DNA from: Treponema brennaborense DSM 12168
GTDB taxonomy: Bacteria > Spirochaetota > Spirochaetia > Treponematales > Treponemataceae
DNA: 64,000 bases
NCBI RefSeq assembly: GCF_000212415.1
Contig: NC_015500.1
Coordinates: forward strand, 310,001 to 374,000
Reading direction: 5' to 3'
Of this stretch, positions 38,388-47,393 are shown one piece after another. Within the stretch, counting starts at the first letter, position 1, and the number at the start of each line of letters is the position of its first letter. Both the position numbers and the translations under genes were made by a program. Under the pieces are notes generated by a model. The model saw only the letters and a program-made list of their open reading frames with translations, did no database searches and was not told the origin of the DNA.

Positions 38388-39460
38388 AAATTGCAATTGA
38401 TTGCAGAATGATCGACAGCGGAGGCATAGGCTCTTACATTTCGTCTTTGCTTCCCTATTTTGTAAATCAAAATGAATGTCTTCTTATCGGTGCGCGTACG
38501 GAGCTTGAGCAATTTGCCGCCCGGAAGAACGTGAGTATTGTTGAATGCGATATACGACCGTTTTCCGTATGTGATTTATTTTTTTTCCCGTATTCTATAA
38601 AGAAACGGATACGTACTTGTGATGTTTTTTATTCTCCGTATTGCAACATACCGCTGCATTTAAAGATTCCCGTTTTTTCTACGATACATGATGTCGTCTT
38701 TTTGGATGTTCCCGGTCTCGTTTCAAAAATTGGAACTTTTTTGCGAAAAGTGCTTTATTTGTACGCGGTTCGGCAGTCGAACGTGATTTTCACCGTTTCG
38801 CAATTTTCTGCGGAACGTATCCGGTTTCATTTGAATTGCAAAAAACGGATCGTAGTTACTTATAATGCAGTTCCTCCGTGGCTGCTGGAAGCGGCGGAGA
38901 CTGCCGTTCCGTCTGATAAAGAGAATTTCTTTCTATTTGTCGGAAACATAAAAAAACATAAAGGTTTATCCGTACTGCTTAACGCTTTCATACAGGCTCA
39001 GCAGCAAGGCGTATCGGCAAAATTGCTGATAGTCGGTAATGCTGATAATTTTCGGACGAAAGATGAATCCGTATTTGATAAGGTAGCTCTCGCGGCGCGT
39101 GGTTCCGTGGAGTTTACCGGTAAAATTTCCGATTTGCAATTGAAAAATCTTTATAAAAGGGCAAGACTGCTCGTTCAGCCGTCTTTTTATGAGGGGTTCG
39201 GAATGCCGCCGCTTGAAGCGCTGAGTCTGGGAACGCCGGCGGTGATTTCCGATATTCCCGTGTTTCGGGAAATTTACGGAGATTTTCCGGTAATATTTTT
39301 TAGAACCGGTGATTCTGATGATTTGGCGAAAAAGCTTATCGATTCCGAGCGATGTTCGATGGAACGAACCGATATCCCCCGCATTTATTCTTTTGAACGC
39401 ACGGCGCGTATAATTCAACGTACACTAGAGGAATTTCATGAAAGTAGCAATCGTACATGA
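38384..39460 (+). CDS. family 4 glycosyltransferase
   Basis: A GT-B transferase of 358 residues: KIAIDCRMIDSGGIGSYI at the N-terminus, FSTIHDVVFLDVPG, FLFVGNIKKHKGLSVLLNAF in the donor-binding domain and FYEGFGMPPLEALSLGTPAVI as the GT4 motif. It is similar in layout to the transferase at 29369-30421. The ATG overlaps the upstream TGA (ATGA), and its 3' end overlaps the next gene by 23 bases. Confidence 0.9.
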   Translation: MKIAIDCRMIDSGGIGSYISSLLPYFVNQNECLLIGARTELEQFAARKNVSIVECDIRPFSVCDLFFFPYSIKKRIRTCDVFYSPYCNIPLHLKIPVFSTIHDVVFLDVPGLVSKIGTFLRKVLYLYAVRQSNVIFTVSQFSAERIRFHLNCKKRIVVTYNAVPPWLLEAAETAVPSDKENFFLFVGNIKKHKGLSVLLNAFIQAQQQGVSAKLLIVGNADNFRTKDESVFDKVALAARGSVEFTGKISDLQLKNLYKRARLLVQPSFYEGFGMPPLEALSLGTPAVISDIPVFREIYGDFPVIFFRTGDSDDLAKKLIDSERCSMERTDIPRIYSFERTARIIQRTLEEFHESSNRT

Positions 39461-40556
39461 CTGGCTGGTAAATTACGGAGGGGCCGAACTCTTTGTTGAA
39501 TATCTGTTGAAGCTGTATCCCGATGCGGAACTTTTTACGCTAGTGTATGACAAAAAAAGATTGGGCGCCCATTTTGAACATTGTAAAATACACACTTCGT
39601 TTTTTCAGCGAATCCCTTTCTCTTCAAAGATTTATACCAAACTGCTGAAATTTATGCCGTCGGCGTTTGAATCGTTCGATTTTTCGGGTTTTGATTTGGT
39701 AATTTCAAGTTCTTCGTCTTGTGCTAAGGGCGTTATTACCCCTCCGTATGTTCCTCACGTGGCGTTCATTCACTCCCCGATGCGGTATGCATGGGATTTG
39801 TTTTTCGATTACCGAAAGAGAAGCGGATTTTTGACCCGTTTGTTTATGGATACATGGATGCCGCAGATCCGCTTATGGGATTACGTCAGCAGCCAGCGGG
39901 TGGATCTTTTGGCTGCGAATTCACGGTATATAGCGCGCAGAATCAAAAAATTCTGGAACAGAGACGCTGCCGTAGTGTATCTTCCGGTGGATGTCAGTCG
40001 ATTTACACCGTGCGACGATGAACCGGATACCTTCTACGTTGCTTTTTCCCGTCTCGTTCCGTACAAGCGGATAGATCTCGCCGTTTCCGCATGTAAAAAG
40101 CTGGGGAGAAAGCTGATCGTCATCGGCAGCGGTTCAGAAGAAAAAAGGTTGCGGAAACTTGCGGCCGGCGACCGCAATATCGTTTTTACCGGCAGACTTT
40201 CCGACGAAGCACTTTTGAATTATCTGCAGCGGTGCCGTGCCTTGATTTTCTGTGCTGAGGAAGATTTCGGATTCGTTCCGCTTGAAGTTCAGGCATGCGG
40301 CCGGCCGGTAATTGCATTCGGGCGCGGCGGTGCTAAAGAAACCGTTGTGGACGGAAAAACGGGAATTTTTTTTGAAAAACAGGAAACGGATTCCGTCGCA
40401 GATGCAATTCTATCGTTTGAAGCATTAGATCAAAAGTCCGTCTTCAAAAAGGATGTGATATCGGCACATGCCAAATCATTTACGGAAGAACGCTTTCAGC
40501 GCGAATTCAAAGCGCTGGTTCAAGAAGCCTTCCGGAAAGCGACATATCAGCCATGA
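39438..40556 (+). CDS. family 4 glycosyltransferase, WbaZ-like
   Basis: The 372-residue protein starts KVAIVHDWLVNYGGAE and contains FIHSPMRYAWDLFFDYR, AANSRYIARRIKKFW, VAFSRLVPYKRIDLAVSACK and CAEEDFGFVPLEVQACGRPVIAF, the pattern of WbaZ-type mannosyltransferases of O-antigen loci. AGGAA lies five bases before the ATG, inside the preceding gene. It is the last gene of the operon; a hairpin follows about 45 bases after the stop. Confidence 0.88.
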   Translation: MKVAIVHDWLVNYGGAELFVEYLLKLYPDAELFTLVYDKKRLGAHFEHCKIHTSFFQRIPFSSKIYTKLLKFMPSAFESFDFSGFDLVISSSSSCAKGVITPPYVPHVAFIHSPMRYAWDLFFDYRKRSGFLTRLFMDTWMPQIRLWDYVSSQRVDLLAANSRYIARRIKKFWNRDAAVVYLPVDVSRFTPCDDEPDTFYVAFSRLVPYKRIDLAVSACKKLGRKLIVIGSGSEEKRLRKLAAGDRNIVFTGRLSDEALLNYLQRCRALIFCAEEDFGFVPLEVQACGRPVIAFGRGGAKETVVDGKTGIFFEKQETDSVADAILSFEALDQKSVFKKDVISAHAKSFTEERFQREFKALVQEAFRKATYQP

Positions 40557-40601
40557 TATCCGTTGCGGCGATTTTATCGAACACTGCTGCTGAATTATTG
40601 C

Positions 40602-40625
40602 GCCCGTAACGGAGCGGTTACGGGC
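40602..40625 (+). terminator. stem-loop after the glycosyltransferase operon, weak terminator at best
   Basis: GCCCGTAAC (40602-40610) pairs perfectly with GTTACGGGC (40617-40625) over a six-base loop. No T-run follows on either strand, so it is not a classical intrinsic terminator, but its place between the last glycosyltransferase and the cyclase gene fits one or an mRNA-stabilising end. Confidence 0.35.
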
Positions 40626-40639
40626 AAAGGATTACCGTT

Positions 40640-42088
40640 TTGCTGAAAAGAACGAAACTGCTGTTTTTTTACAACTTTTCTGCTGTATATGCATCGTATT
40701 GCTGCTCTTGTTTCAGAGTTTGATTTTTTATCAGCATTACAGCAATTTGAGTTACTCCGTTCAGGCTGTTATCAACAACGATCTTAAGCAGACTACGCGG
40801 GAATGCAGATCCGTTCTGCAAAATCTGATAGATTCGTCGTTCGACATGCTGCACCGGCTTGCTTCGTTCTGGGCCGTTTCCGGCAGCAGCGACGACACGC
40901 CGTTTCGCTCTTTTTTGCAGAATTCCGAGGACTCCGGGTATATTATGGGCATCATGGACGCTTCGGGCATGGTATATTTCAGCGATACCTATCGTACGGA
41001 CGTTTCTGATAAGGATTTTTTTACCCGGATCATGAACGGAGAAGACGTGATTTCCGATTCAATGCCCGTGAAGTACGCCGACGGTTCTCAGCGGGAATAT
41101 GTGCTGCTGGGTGTGCCGCTGATCATCGACGGAACCCCATGCGGCGGCTTATGTATCATATACGATTCGCTTTATTGGGGAAACCTGCTGCTGCATGAAG
41201 ATATCGAAGGAATCGGTACGAATATGGTGATCGACACGTCCGGCTGCCTGATCGCAACGCATGAAGATATGCGCTATTTTACCGATTTTTACGACATGAT
41301 GGTAAAACGCGGTTTTATTACCGAACAGGAAGTTCCCGTGCTGAAAGAAAAAATAAATACGACCGAATCCGGTTATTTTACCTATAAAAACAAGGAAAAC
41401 TCCGCACTCCGGTACGTATATTATCGGAAAGCGGATGTCAAAGATTGGATCATATTGAGTTTGGTAGTTCACGAAGCGTATGATACGGAGTTTTGGGATT
41501 TGAAAAACGAAGCAGTTGCCGTTTTTATAAAAACGGTGGTGATTTCCTTGCTGATATGCGGGTTCGTGGGAGCTTTCATCTTTTTACGCAAAAAAGAGCG
41601 GCAGCGGCTGCTGCGCGATTCCCTGACTAACGTGTACACCAGGAGTGCGGCGCGCCATATCGTCGAAAAGGATTTGCACGGCGCAAAAACCGCCGCTGCA
41701 AGCGAAACCGAACCGTCTCTGCTGTCGGGACACTTCAACTGCTGCATGTTTCTTGATGTGGATAATTTCAAATCGTTCAACGATACGAAAGGACATGCGT
41801 ACGGCGAATCTGCTCGTTCAGACACTGCACCGGAACGACATCGTGGCGCGTTACGGCGGCGACGAGTTTAACGTGTGGTGCTTCGACGTATCCGGCAAAG
41901 ACGACGCGCTGCAGCAGGCCGAATCGATCGTTCAGGCTTTCAGAACGAAATCGGAAATCCGGATCAGCCTCGGCGTTACGCTGATCAGATACGGTGAAAG
42001 CGACGCATCGTCGATTCTCATGCGTGCCGACAAGGCGCTGTACGAAGCAAAATCGCTGGGTAAAAACGGATTCGTATTCGCGGAGTAA
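40640..42088 (+). pseudogene. sensor diguanylate cyclase, broken
   Basis: The frame from 40699 encodes a membrane helix, an extracytoplasmic sensor (dCACHE-like, about residues 25-260), a second helix and the start of a GGDEF domain (RDSLTNVYTRSAARHIV, MFLDVDNFKSFNDTKGHAYGE). The frame is then lost, and the rest (HRNDIVARYGGDEFNVW...ADKALYEAKSLGKNGF) continues in another frame to 42088. Between GHAYGE and YGGDEF there are 43 bases where intact cyclases such as PleD have about 22 codons (66 bases), so the lesion fits a 23-base deletion. A second fault may lie at the 5' end: TTG at 40640 with AAAGGA upstream reads LLKRTKLLFF, then a run of seven T puts the hydrophobic helix out of frame. c-di-GMP synthesis from this gene is not expected. 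Confidence 0.8.
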
Positions 42089-42100
42089 AGGCGGCGCGTG

Positions 42101-44230
42101 TCAGTCTTTGCGTCTGACGACGAACTCGAGCGGAATTTCACGCTTCGATATTTCGGCGATTTGCCGGTACGAATGGTAAAAGTGCCGCTGTGCGCTGCTG
42201 TTTTCTTCACGCGGCGCGGCCTGCACCGGCTGCCACGAACCGTCCGGTTGGAGCCGCTGTGCGTGCGTGTTGTCCTTGAAATAGGACAGCAGCGTGTCTT
42301 TGACCGTTTTGAATATGTTTTCCTGCGTGATCGGAAACATCAGTTCCACGCGCCGATCGAGATTCCGCGGCATCCAGTCGGCACTGGAAAGATAGAGTTC
42401 TTCGGCCCCGCCGTTCAGAAAGTAAAAAATCCGCGTGTGTTCCAAATACCGATCTATGATGCCGGTAACGCAAATGTGCTCGCTTTGTTCCCGGACGCCG
42501 GGAACCAGCATACAGATTCCCCGAACGTTCAGCGCTATCTGCACGCCCGCGCGGCTTGCCCGATACAGCGCTTCGATGATTTCCCGATGGCCGAGGCTGT
42601 TCATTTTTGCCATGATCAAACCCGGTGATTCCGGCGTGGAAAGACTTATTTCGCGTTCTATTAAATCTATCAGGCGCGATTTCAGATTGACCGGCGCCAT
42701 GATGAGCCGTTTCATCGGCTGAATGACCGAATAACCGGAAATGATGTTGAAAAAAAGCGTCGCGTCGTTTGCGATTTCCTGATTCGCCGTAAACAGGGAC
42801 ATGTCGACGTAAAATTTGGCGGTCTTGTCGTTATAGTTTCCGGTGGAAAGATGCACGTACCGGCGGATGCCGGCGCTTTCGCGGCGGACGACGAGCAGTA
42901 TTTTTGCATGTACTTTCAAGTTTACGATCCCGTATACGACGATGACGCCGGCTTTTTCAAGCTGCGCCGCCCAGGATATGTTCTGCTTTTCATCGAATCG
43001 GGCTTTCAGTTCCACAAAAACCGTAACCTGTTTGCCGTTTCGGGCGGCCCGTTCGAGCGCCCGGATAATAGGCGAGTTGCCGCTGGTGCGGTACAGCGTC
43101 ATTTTTATTGCGAGGACGTCGCCGTCGTCCGCCGCGTCGTTTACGAACGATATAACCGGTTCGTACGACTGGTAGGGAACGTGCAGCAAAATGTCCCGTT
43201 GTTTGAGCGTGTCCCACAGCGGAACGTCTTTGTGCAGCTCCTCCGGATAAAACCGTTCCCAGTCTTCGTATTTGAGCGCCGCGGCTTCGGGCAAATCGGC
43301 CAGATCAAGCAGCGTGGAAGGATCGAGCAGCCCTTCAACCCGATACACGTCTTTTTCCGAAAGGTGCTGTTTTTCCATCAGAAACGCCAAAATTGCGGGG
43401 CTGGTTCGGGTACACACCAGCCGCACCGGAAACGACGACTGCCGTTTTTCAAGCACTTCTTCCATCGCCTGAATGAAATCGGAGCCGGCGTCTTCGTCGA
43501 CGGCAAAATCTGCATCGCGCGTTACTTTAAAAAGCATCGTTTCTTCAACGGTATAGCCGGGAAACAGCAGCGTTCCGTATTCGCTGATGATATCGTCGAG
43601 CACCGAGAACATTTTGCGTCCCGCCGGCGAGGGCAGCACGACGATGCGGGGAATCGCGGAGGGAACCTGCACGACGGCAACGGGCTGTTCGCCGTTCTGT
43701 GCCGCAAACGCGTCGTTGCGGACGGTGATGTCGGGCAGCGGCGACAGCAGAAAGGCGGCGTGCAGTTTCAGGTTCGATATGTGCGGAAATTCCGCCGTAT
43801 CCGTGCGCAGCGGCGTCAGCAGCGGGAATATTTCGTCCTGAAACAGCGTTTGCGTAAACAGCCGCTGCTGCGCCGTGTAGTTCTTCGGCGGAACGTATTC
43901 GATTCCTTCAGCGCTCAGTGCGGGAATAACTTCGTTCATTAACACGCGGTACTGGTTTTCAACCAATTCGTGCACGCGTTTCGCAATCGCGGACAATTGT
44001 TCTTCGGCGGTCAAACCGGCAATATCGCGTTTGTCGGGCTGGGCTTTCTGCTGCCGTTTGAGCCCCGCGACTCGTACCATGAAAAATTCATCGAAATTTG
44101 AAGAAACGATGGCAAGAAATTTCAGCCGTTCAATGACCGGTATGTCGCGGCGGCAGCCTTCGTACAATACGCGCGCGTTAAATTCTATCCATGAGAGTTC
44201 CCGGTTAAAAAAAGTGTACGGTCGTTTCAT
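42101..44230 (-). CDS. ppk: polyphosphate kinase 1
   Basis: Makes polyphosphate from ATP reversibly. The 709-residue protein has the complete PPK1 layout: N-domain beginning FFNRELSWIEFNARVLYE, head domain with SSNFDEFFMVRVAGLK, and the two catalytic PLD-like domains. These contain the autophosphorylated histidine in KVHAKILLVVRR (about 441, equivalent to His435 of the E. coli enzyme) and the second histidine in LEHTRIFYFLN (about 598), plus HLSTGNYNDKTAKFY. It lies 38 bases after ppx on the same strand, a common pairing. It converges on the cyclase pseudogene with only 12 bases between the stops. Confidence 0.96.
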   Translation of the reverse strand: MKRPYTFFNRELSWIEFNARVLYEGCRRDIPVIERLKFLAIVSSNFDEFFMVRVAGLKRQQKAQPDKRDIAGLTAEEQLSAIAKRVHELVENQYRVLMNEVIPALSAEGIEYVPPKNYTAQQRLFTQTLFQDEIFPLLTPLRTDTAEFPHISNLKLHAAFLLSPLPDITVRNDAFAAQNGEQPVAVVQVPSAIPRIVVLPSPAGRKMFSVLDDIISEYGTLLFPGYTVEETMLFKVTRDADFAVDEDAGSDFIQAMEEVLEKRQSSFPVRLVCTRTSPAILAFLMEKQHLSEKDVYRVEGLLDPSTLLDLADLPEAAALKYEDWERFYPEELHKDVPLWDTLKQRDILLHVPYQSYEPVISFVNDAADDGDVLAIKMTLYRTSGNSPIIRALERAARNGKQVTVFVELKARFDEKQNISWAAQLEKAGVIVVYGIVNLKVHAKILLVVRRESAGIRRYVHLSTGNYNDKTAKFYVDMSLFTANQEIANDATLFFNIISGYSVIQPMKRLIMAPVNLKSRLIDLIEREISLSTPESPGLIMAKMNSLGHREIIEALYRASRAGVQIALNVRGICMLVPGVREQSEHICVTGIIDRYLEHTRIFYFLNGGAEELYLSSADWMPRNLDRRVELMFPITQENIFKTVKDTLLSYFKDNTHAQRLQPDGSWQPVQAAPREENSSAQRHFYHSYRQIAEISKREIPLEFVVRRKD

Positions 44231-44268
44231 CGTTTTCGTTACCTTATCAAAAAAATGTTTCGTGCCGT

Positions 44269-45828
44269 TTATACCAGAATGACTTTATAGCCGAATACCG
44301 ATTCAAACACGTTCGATTTTTCGGCAACCGCCATCCGCTCCAGCATGATGTTGTGCGTTCCTTTGCATTTGATTATAAGACTGTCCTGTCTGAAATCGAT
44401 GCTGAAATCGTTAATTTTTTGTGAATGCCCGCGGTCGAACGCGTCCGCGACGCGCAGAATGGCCGTCAGCTTCAGTATCGTGATGCGGTCTGCACGCGGG
44501 CGAACGGCAAACTGCGCGTCGTCCTGCGGAGAATGCGATCCGCGGTGATAATAGGCGACTTGCGATATTATCGCAATGTCGTCCTGCGTCAGCCCGAAAA
44601 TATCCGCGTGTGCGATAATGTACATGCTGTGCTCTTCGTGTTTATCCGCCCGGATGAACATGCCGATGTCGTGCAGTATGGCGGCTACTTCAAGCAGCAT
44701 CCGCGACCGTTCTTCAAGACCGAGTTCGGCCTTGAGCGCGTCGAACAGTTTAAGCGAAATCATGCTGACATATTCGGCGTGCTTTTCGTCGGCTTTATAT
44801 TTCCGCGCGAGGCTGAGCGCCGACGCGGTAACTTGCAGGCGGAAGTCGTCCTGCAGTTTTACGTCCGGCTGCAGCAGTCTGCTTGCGATCAGTCCTTCGC
44901 GGATGCTCGTATGCGGCACCAGAATTTCCTGCGCGTTGGTCAATTTCAGAAAGAACTTGTACGCCATCAAGCCGATGTGCAGTGCCTGCGCGTCGCTGTA
45001 CGGGATCTTAAAACGGGCGACGCATTCTTCTATAGAATACTCCTGAATGTCGTCGACGAAGCCGTCGAACGCCGTCCGCGAAATTTGCCGCAAATTGTCG
45101 GATATTTTGGTTCCGCAGATGCCTGCGGCGATCTGTGCTTCCGATCCGACGGCAATAAACTGCAGAACGTTCGACAGGTTCAGTTCCGTATCGAGCGAAC
45201 CTCGCGTATTGCGGATGAATTCTTCCAGAAAGCGGCGCGCGTCCTGCAGCGAACCCATCATGGCCCGCAGCTGCTGTTCGATGATAACCGTTCCCAGCCG
45301 TAAACTGTGCGCGCCGGCCATTTTTCCCTGTTCGATGAGCATCAGTTCGGTAGAGCCGCCGCCGACTTCCAGAATGATCGAATTCATGCCTTCAAGGTGG
45401 AAGGTTTTATCCTTGAGACATTCACTGACCGCCAGATACATGAGCCGGTTTTCTTCTATTCCGTCGATAACTTTTACGTGAAAACCGGTTTTTACCATGA
45501 TACGGTCGAGTACGGCGTCGCGGTTGCGCGCTTCCCGGAACGCGCTCGTCGCGATAACGGCGACGTGTTCGTTTTGGATTCCCCAGCCGGCGAGCTGTTC
45601 CTGAAATCGGTTCAGAATTTGCAGGCACTGCAGCAGCGTTTCGCGTGATATGAAACCGTCGGTAAAAACGTCGCGTCCGAGCGCAACGGGCATTTCCGAA
45701 CGGTCTATAACCGTCCAGCCGGCTCCGTTCCGGTCGGCTTTTTCGTGCACGCCGTGTTCCCGAATTTGAGCTACCAAAAGCCGCAGTCCCGTTGATCCGA
45801 TTTCTATAACTGCTTCAAGTTCCGTCAT
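44269..45828 (-). CDS. ppx: exopolyphosphatase / guanosine pentaphosphatase family (Ppx/GppA)
   Basis: Hydrolyses terminal phosphates of polyphosphate and possibly pppGpp. The 519-residue protein has the ASKHA-type N-terminal half with AVIEIGSTGLRLLVAQI, VIATSAFREARN and ILEVGGGSTELMLIEQG, then a helical C-terminal half with an HD-like segment AAILHDIGMFIRADKHEEHSMYII, as in long Ppx/GppA proteins. GAGG precedes the ATG by seven bases. Sits between the glycoside hydrolase gene and ppk, so polyphosphate synthesis and breakdown are probably co-expressed. Confidence 0.93.
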   Translation of the reverse strand: MTELEAVIEIGSTGLRLLVAQIREHGVHEKADRNGAGWTVIDRSEMPVALGRDVFTDGFISRETLLQCLQILNRFQEQLAGWGIQNEHVAVIATSAFREARNRDAVLDRIMVKTGFHVKVIDGIEENRLMYLAVSECLKDKTFHLEGMNSIILEVGGGSTELMLIEQGKMAGAHSLRLGTVIIEQQLRAMMGSLQDARRFLEEFIRNTRGSLDTELNLSNVLQFIAVGSEAQIAAGICGTKISDNLRQISRTAFDGFVDDIQEYSIEECVARFKIPYSDAQALHIGLMAYKFFLKLTNAQEILVPHTSIREGLIASRLLQPDVKLQDDFRLQVTASALSLARKYKADEKHAEYVSMISLKLFDALKAELGLEERSRMLLEVAAILHDIGMFIRADKHEEHSMYIIAHADIFGLTQDDIAIISQVAYYHRGSHSPQDDAQFAVRPRADRITILKLTAILRVADAFDRGHSQKINDFSIDFRQDSLIIKCKGTHNIMLERMAVAEKSNVFESVFGYKVILV

Positions 45829-45865
45829 CGTTTTTCCTCAGAAGCGCCCGCTTCTCCGCAGGAAC

Positions 45866-47296
45866 TCACAGCTTGTCTATAAGCATGGAACATTTTCCGG
45901 AGGGGATGGGCAGCGTTTTCTTTTTTTGACCTAAAATATTTATCGTAAAATAATACAGCTTTTCGCTTTCCATTTGGATTTCCCAGCCGCGCTGGCTTTT
46001 GTTGGAAAGAATGGTTATCAGGTTCCGTTTGAGCGACAGGTTTTCAATTCCCATGATTTCCAGATTCGGAATGATCCAGTCGACCGTTTTACGCGGTAGG
46101 CTTATGGACAAGCCGACGACGTTTTCGATCATAAGCGCGATTGTCGAAAGTCCCGCGTAATGGATGCAGCGTCTTCGCGGAAAATCGGGGTTTTCCGCCA
46201 TGGACGCGACGCCTTCCTTGCAGGGCTGGTACGCTTCCCACAAGTCGCCTTTGTTGTGCGAACCGTTGGGAAACATTGCGTCGAGAATGTAATACAGATG
46301 CCGGATTGCGCATTCGCGGGCAAGGTCCCACCGCTGGTATTTCTCGAGTCCCTTGATAACCATAAAATTGAACGGCGGATATACGCCGCCGCGGAAACCT
46401 TCTCCGGTTTCGCGGAAGTCGAAACTGTCCGCGGACAGCGTCGGAAACGGATGTTCGGTTCCGAACGTCGCCGGATTCGACAAATGCGCAATCAACTGAC
46501 TGGCGCGGTCTTCGTTCGGCATTTCGGCGAGCAGCGGCAAAAAACCCGCGATCGTCTTTTGCGGAAGTTTTTGTTCGTTTTCATCCAAATCGTGATAAAA
46601 CGCGGTTTCGCCGTTCCACATCAGTGAATTGATGCGCGTCTTCAGTGAAAAATACATCCGTTTGTATTGAAAATTCAAATCCTTGTCGTTCAGAATGTCG
46701 CCGAGCGCCGCCATATACATGGCGTTTACTGCGAGTGCTGCGTTGAAGTCGATCGGGTAAAACGCGCCTTCCCGGGGTGAATTGTACATCGCGCCCGCGC
46801 ACGGCGGAGCGGCGTACAGACCGTTCGGCTGTTTGAACGTGCGGTCGATCCAATCCATGTATCGCTGCAAAACGGGCATGATGTCCTTGACGCGGCGTTT
46901 ATTCGCCGATTTATGGAACAGATTGAATTCCGCCCAGGCGAACAGAGGCAGCCCCACGCCTTCGGGATTTTCTGCGGAAACTATCGGAGCGTTGTCTTTT
47001 ATGTCGTATTTCCAACGGATGGCACCGCTTTCTTCTTGTCTTGCATAGAAATAATCGATGTTTTGATTTGCCGGATAATTACGGTTCGAGTATACCAGAA
47101 AAAAAGACGAAAAAATTGCTTCAAATTGGTCGAGAATATATGTGTCGTTTTGCGGATAAACGAAATATCCGTCGGTTGCATTGTCGCTGTTTTTGGGATT
47201 GATCCAGTAGTCCTGGAGCCAAGCCCACGTTTTATCATAGATATCAACAAAATCCTGATCGTAAAAGTGGATTTTGGGAAAATCGCGTTTGTTCAC
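45866..47296 (-). CDS. (alpha/alpha)6-barrel glycoside hydrolase, trehalase/MGH1-like
   Basis: A 476-residue cytoplasmic protein without a signal peptide. The pattern YVYPQNDTYILDQFEAIFSSFFLVY-like (around residues 45-70), QEESGAIRW, WAEFNLFHKS, GLYAAPP, the acidic SFDFRETGEGFRGGVYPPFNFMVIKG region and NGSHNKGDLWEAYQP fit the family of GH37/GH63-related enzymes with a mannosylglycerate-hydrolase-like (MGH1) domain. Probable action is on a small alpha-linked saccharide; the substrate is not clear. It starts with GTG, with AGGAG at normal spacing. First gene of a minus-strand run with ppx and ppk. Confidence 0.75.
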   Translation of the reverse strand: MNKRDFPKIHFYDQDFVDIYDKTWAWLQDYWINPKNSDNATDGYFVYPQNDTYILDQFEAIFSSFFLVYSNRNYPANQNIDYFYARQEESGAIRWKYDIKDNAPIVSAENPEGVGLPLFAWAEFNLFHKSANKRRVKDIMPVLQRYMDWIDRTFKQPNGLYAAPPCAGAMYNSPREGAFYPIDFNAALAVNAMYMAALGDILNDKDLNFQYKRMYFSLKTRINSLMWNGETAFYHDLDENEQKLPQKTIAGFLPLLAEMPNEDRASQLIAHLSNPATFGTEHPFPTLSADSFDFRETGEGFRGGVYPPFNFMVIKGLEKYQRWDLARECAIRHLYYILDAMFPNGSHNKGDLWEAYQPCKEGVASMAENPDFPRRRCIHYAGLSTIALMIENVVGLSISLPRKTVDWIIPNLEIMGIENLSLKRNLITILSNKSQRGWEIQMESEKLYYFTINILGQKKKTLPIPSGKCSMLIDKL

Positions 47297-47393
47297 AAAA
47301 GCTCCTATAGTTTAAACAGTATATCATATTTTCAGGAAAAGTTGTATATTAAAACAAATTTTTTTTACGGAATGTGATTCCGGGGAGAAACGC

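Noticed and set aside
42851-43942. 363-codon frame opposite ppk
   Set aside because: A shadow of the polyphosphate kinase gene, with a skewed Arg/Phe/Gln/Val composition and no start signal.
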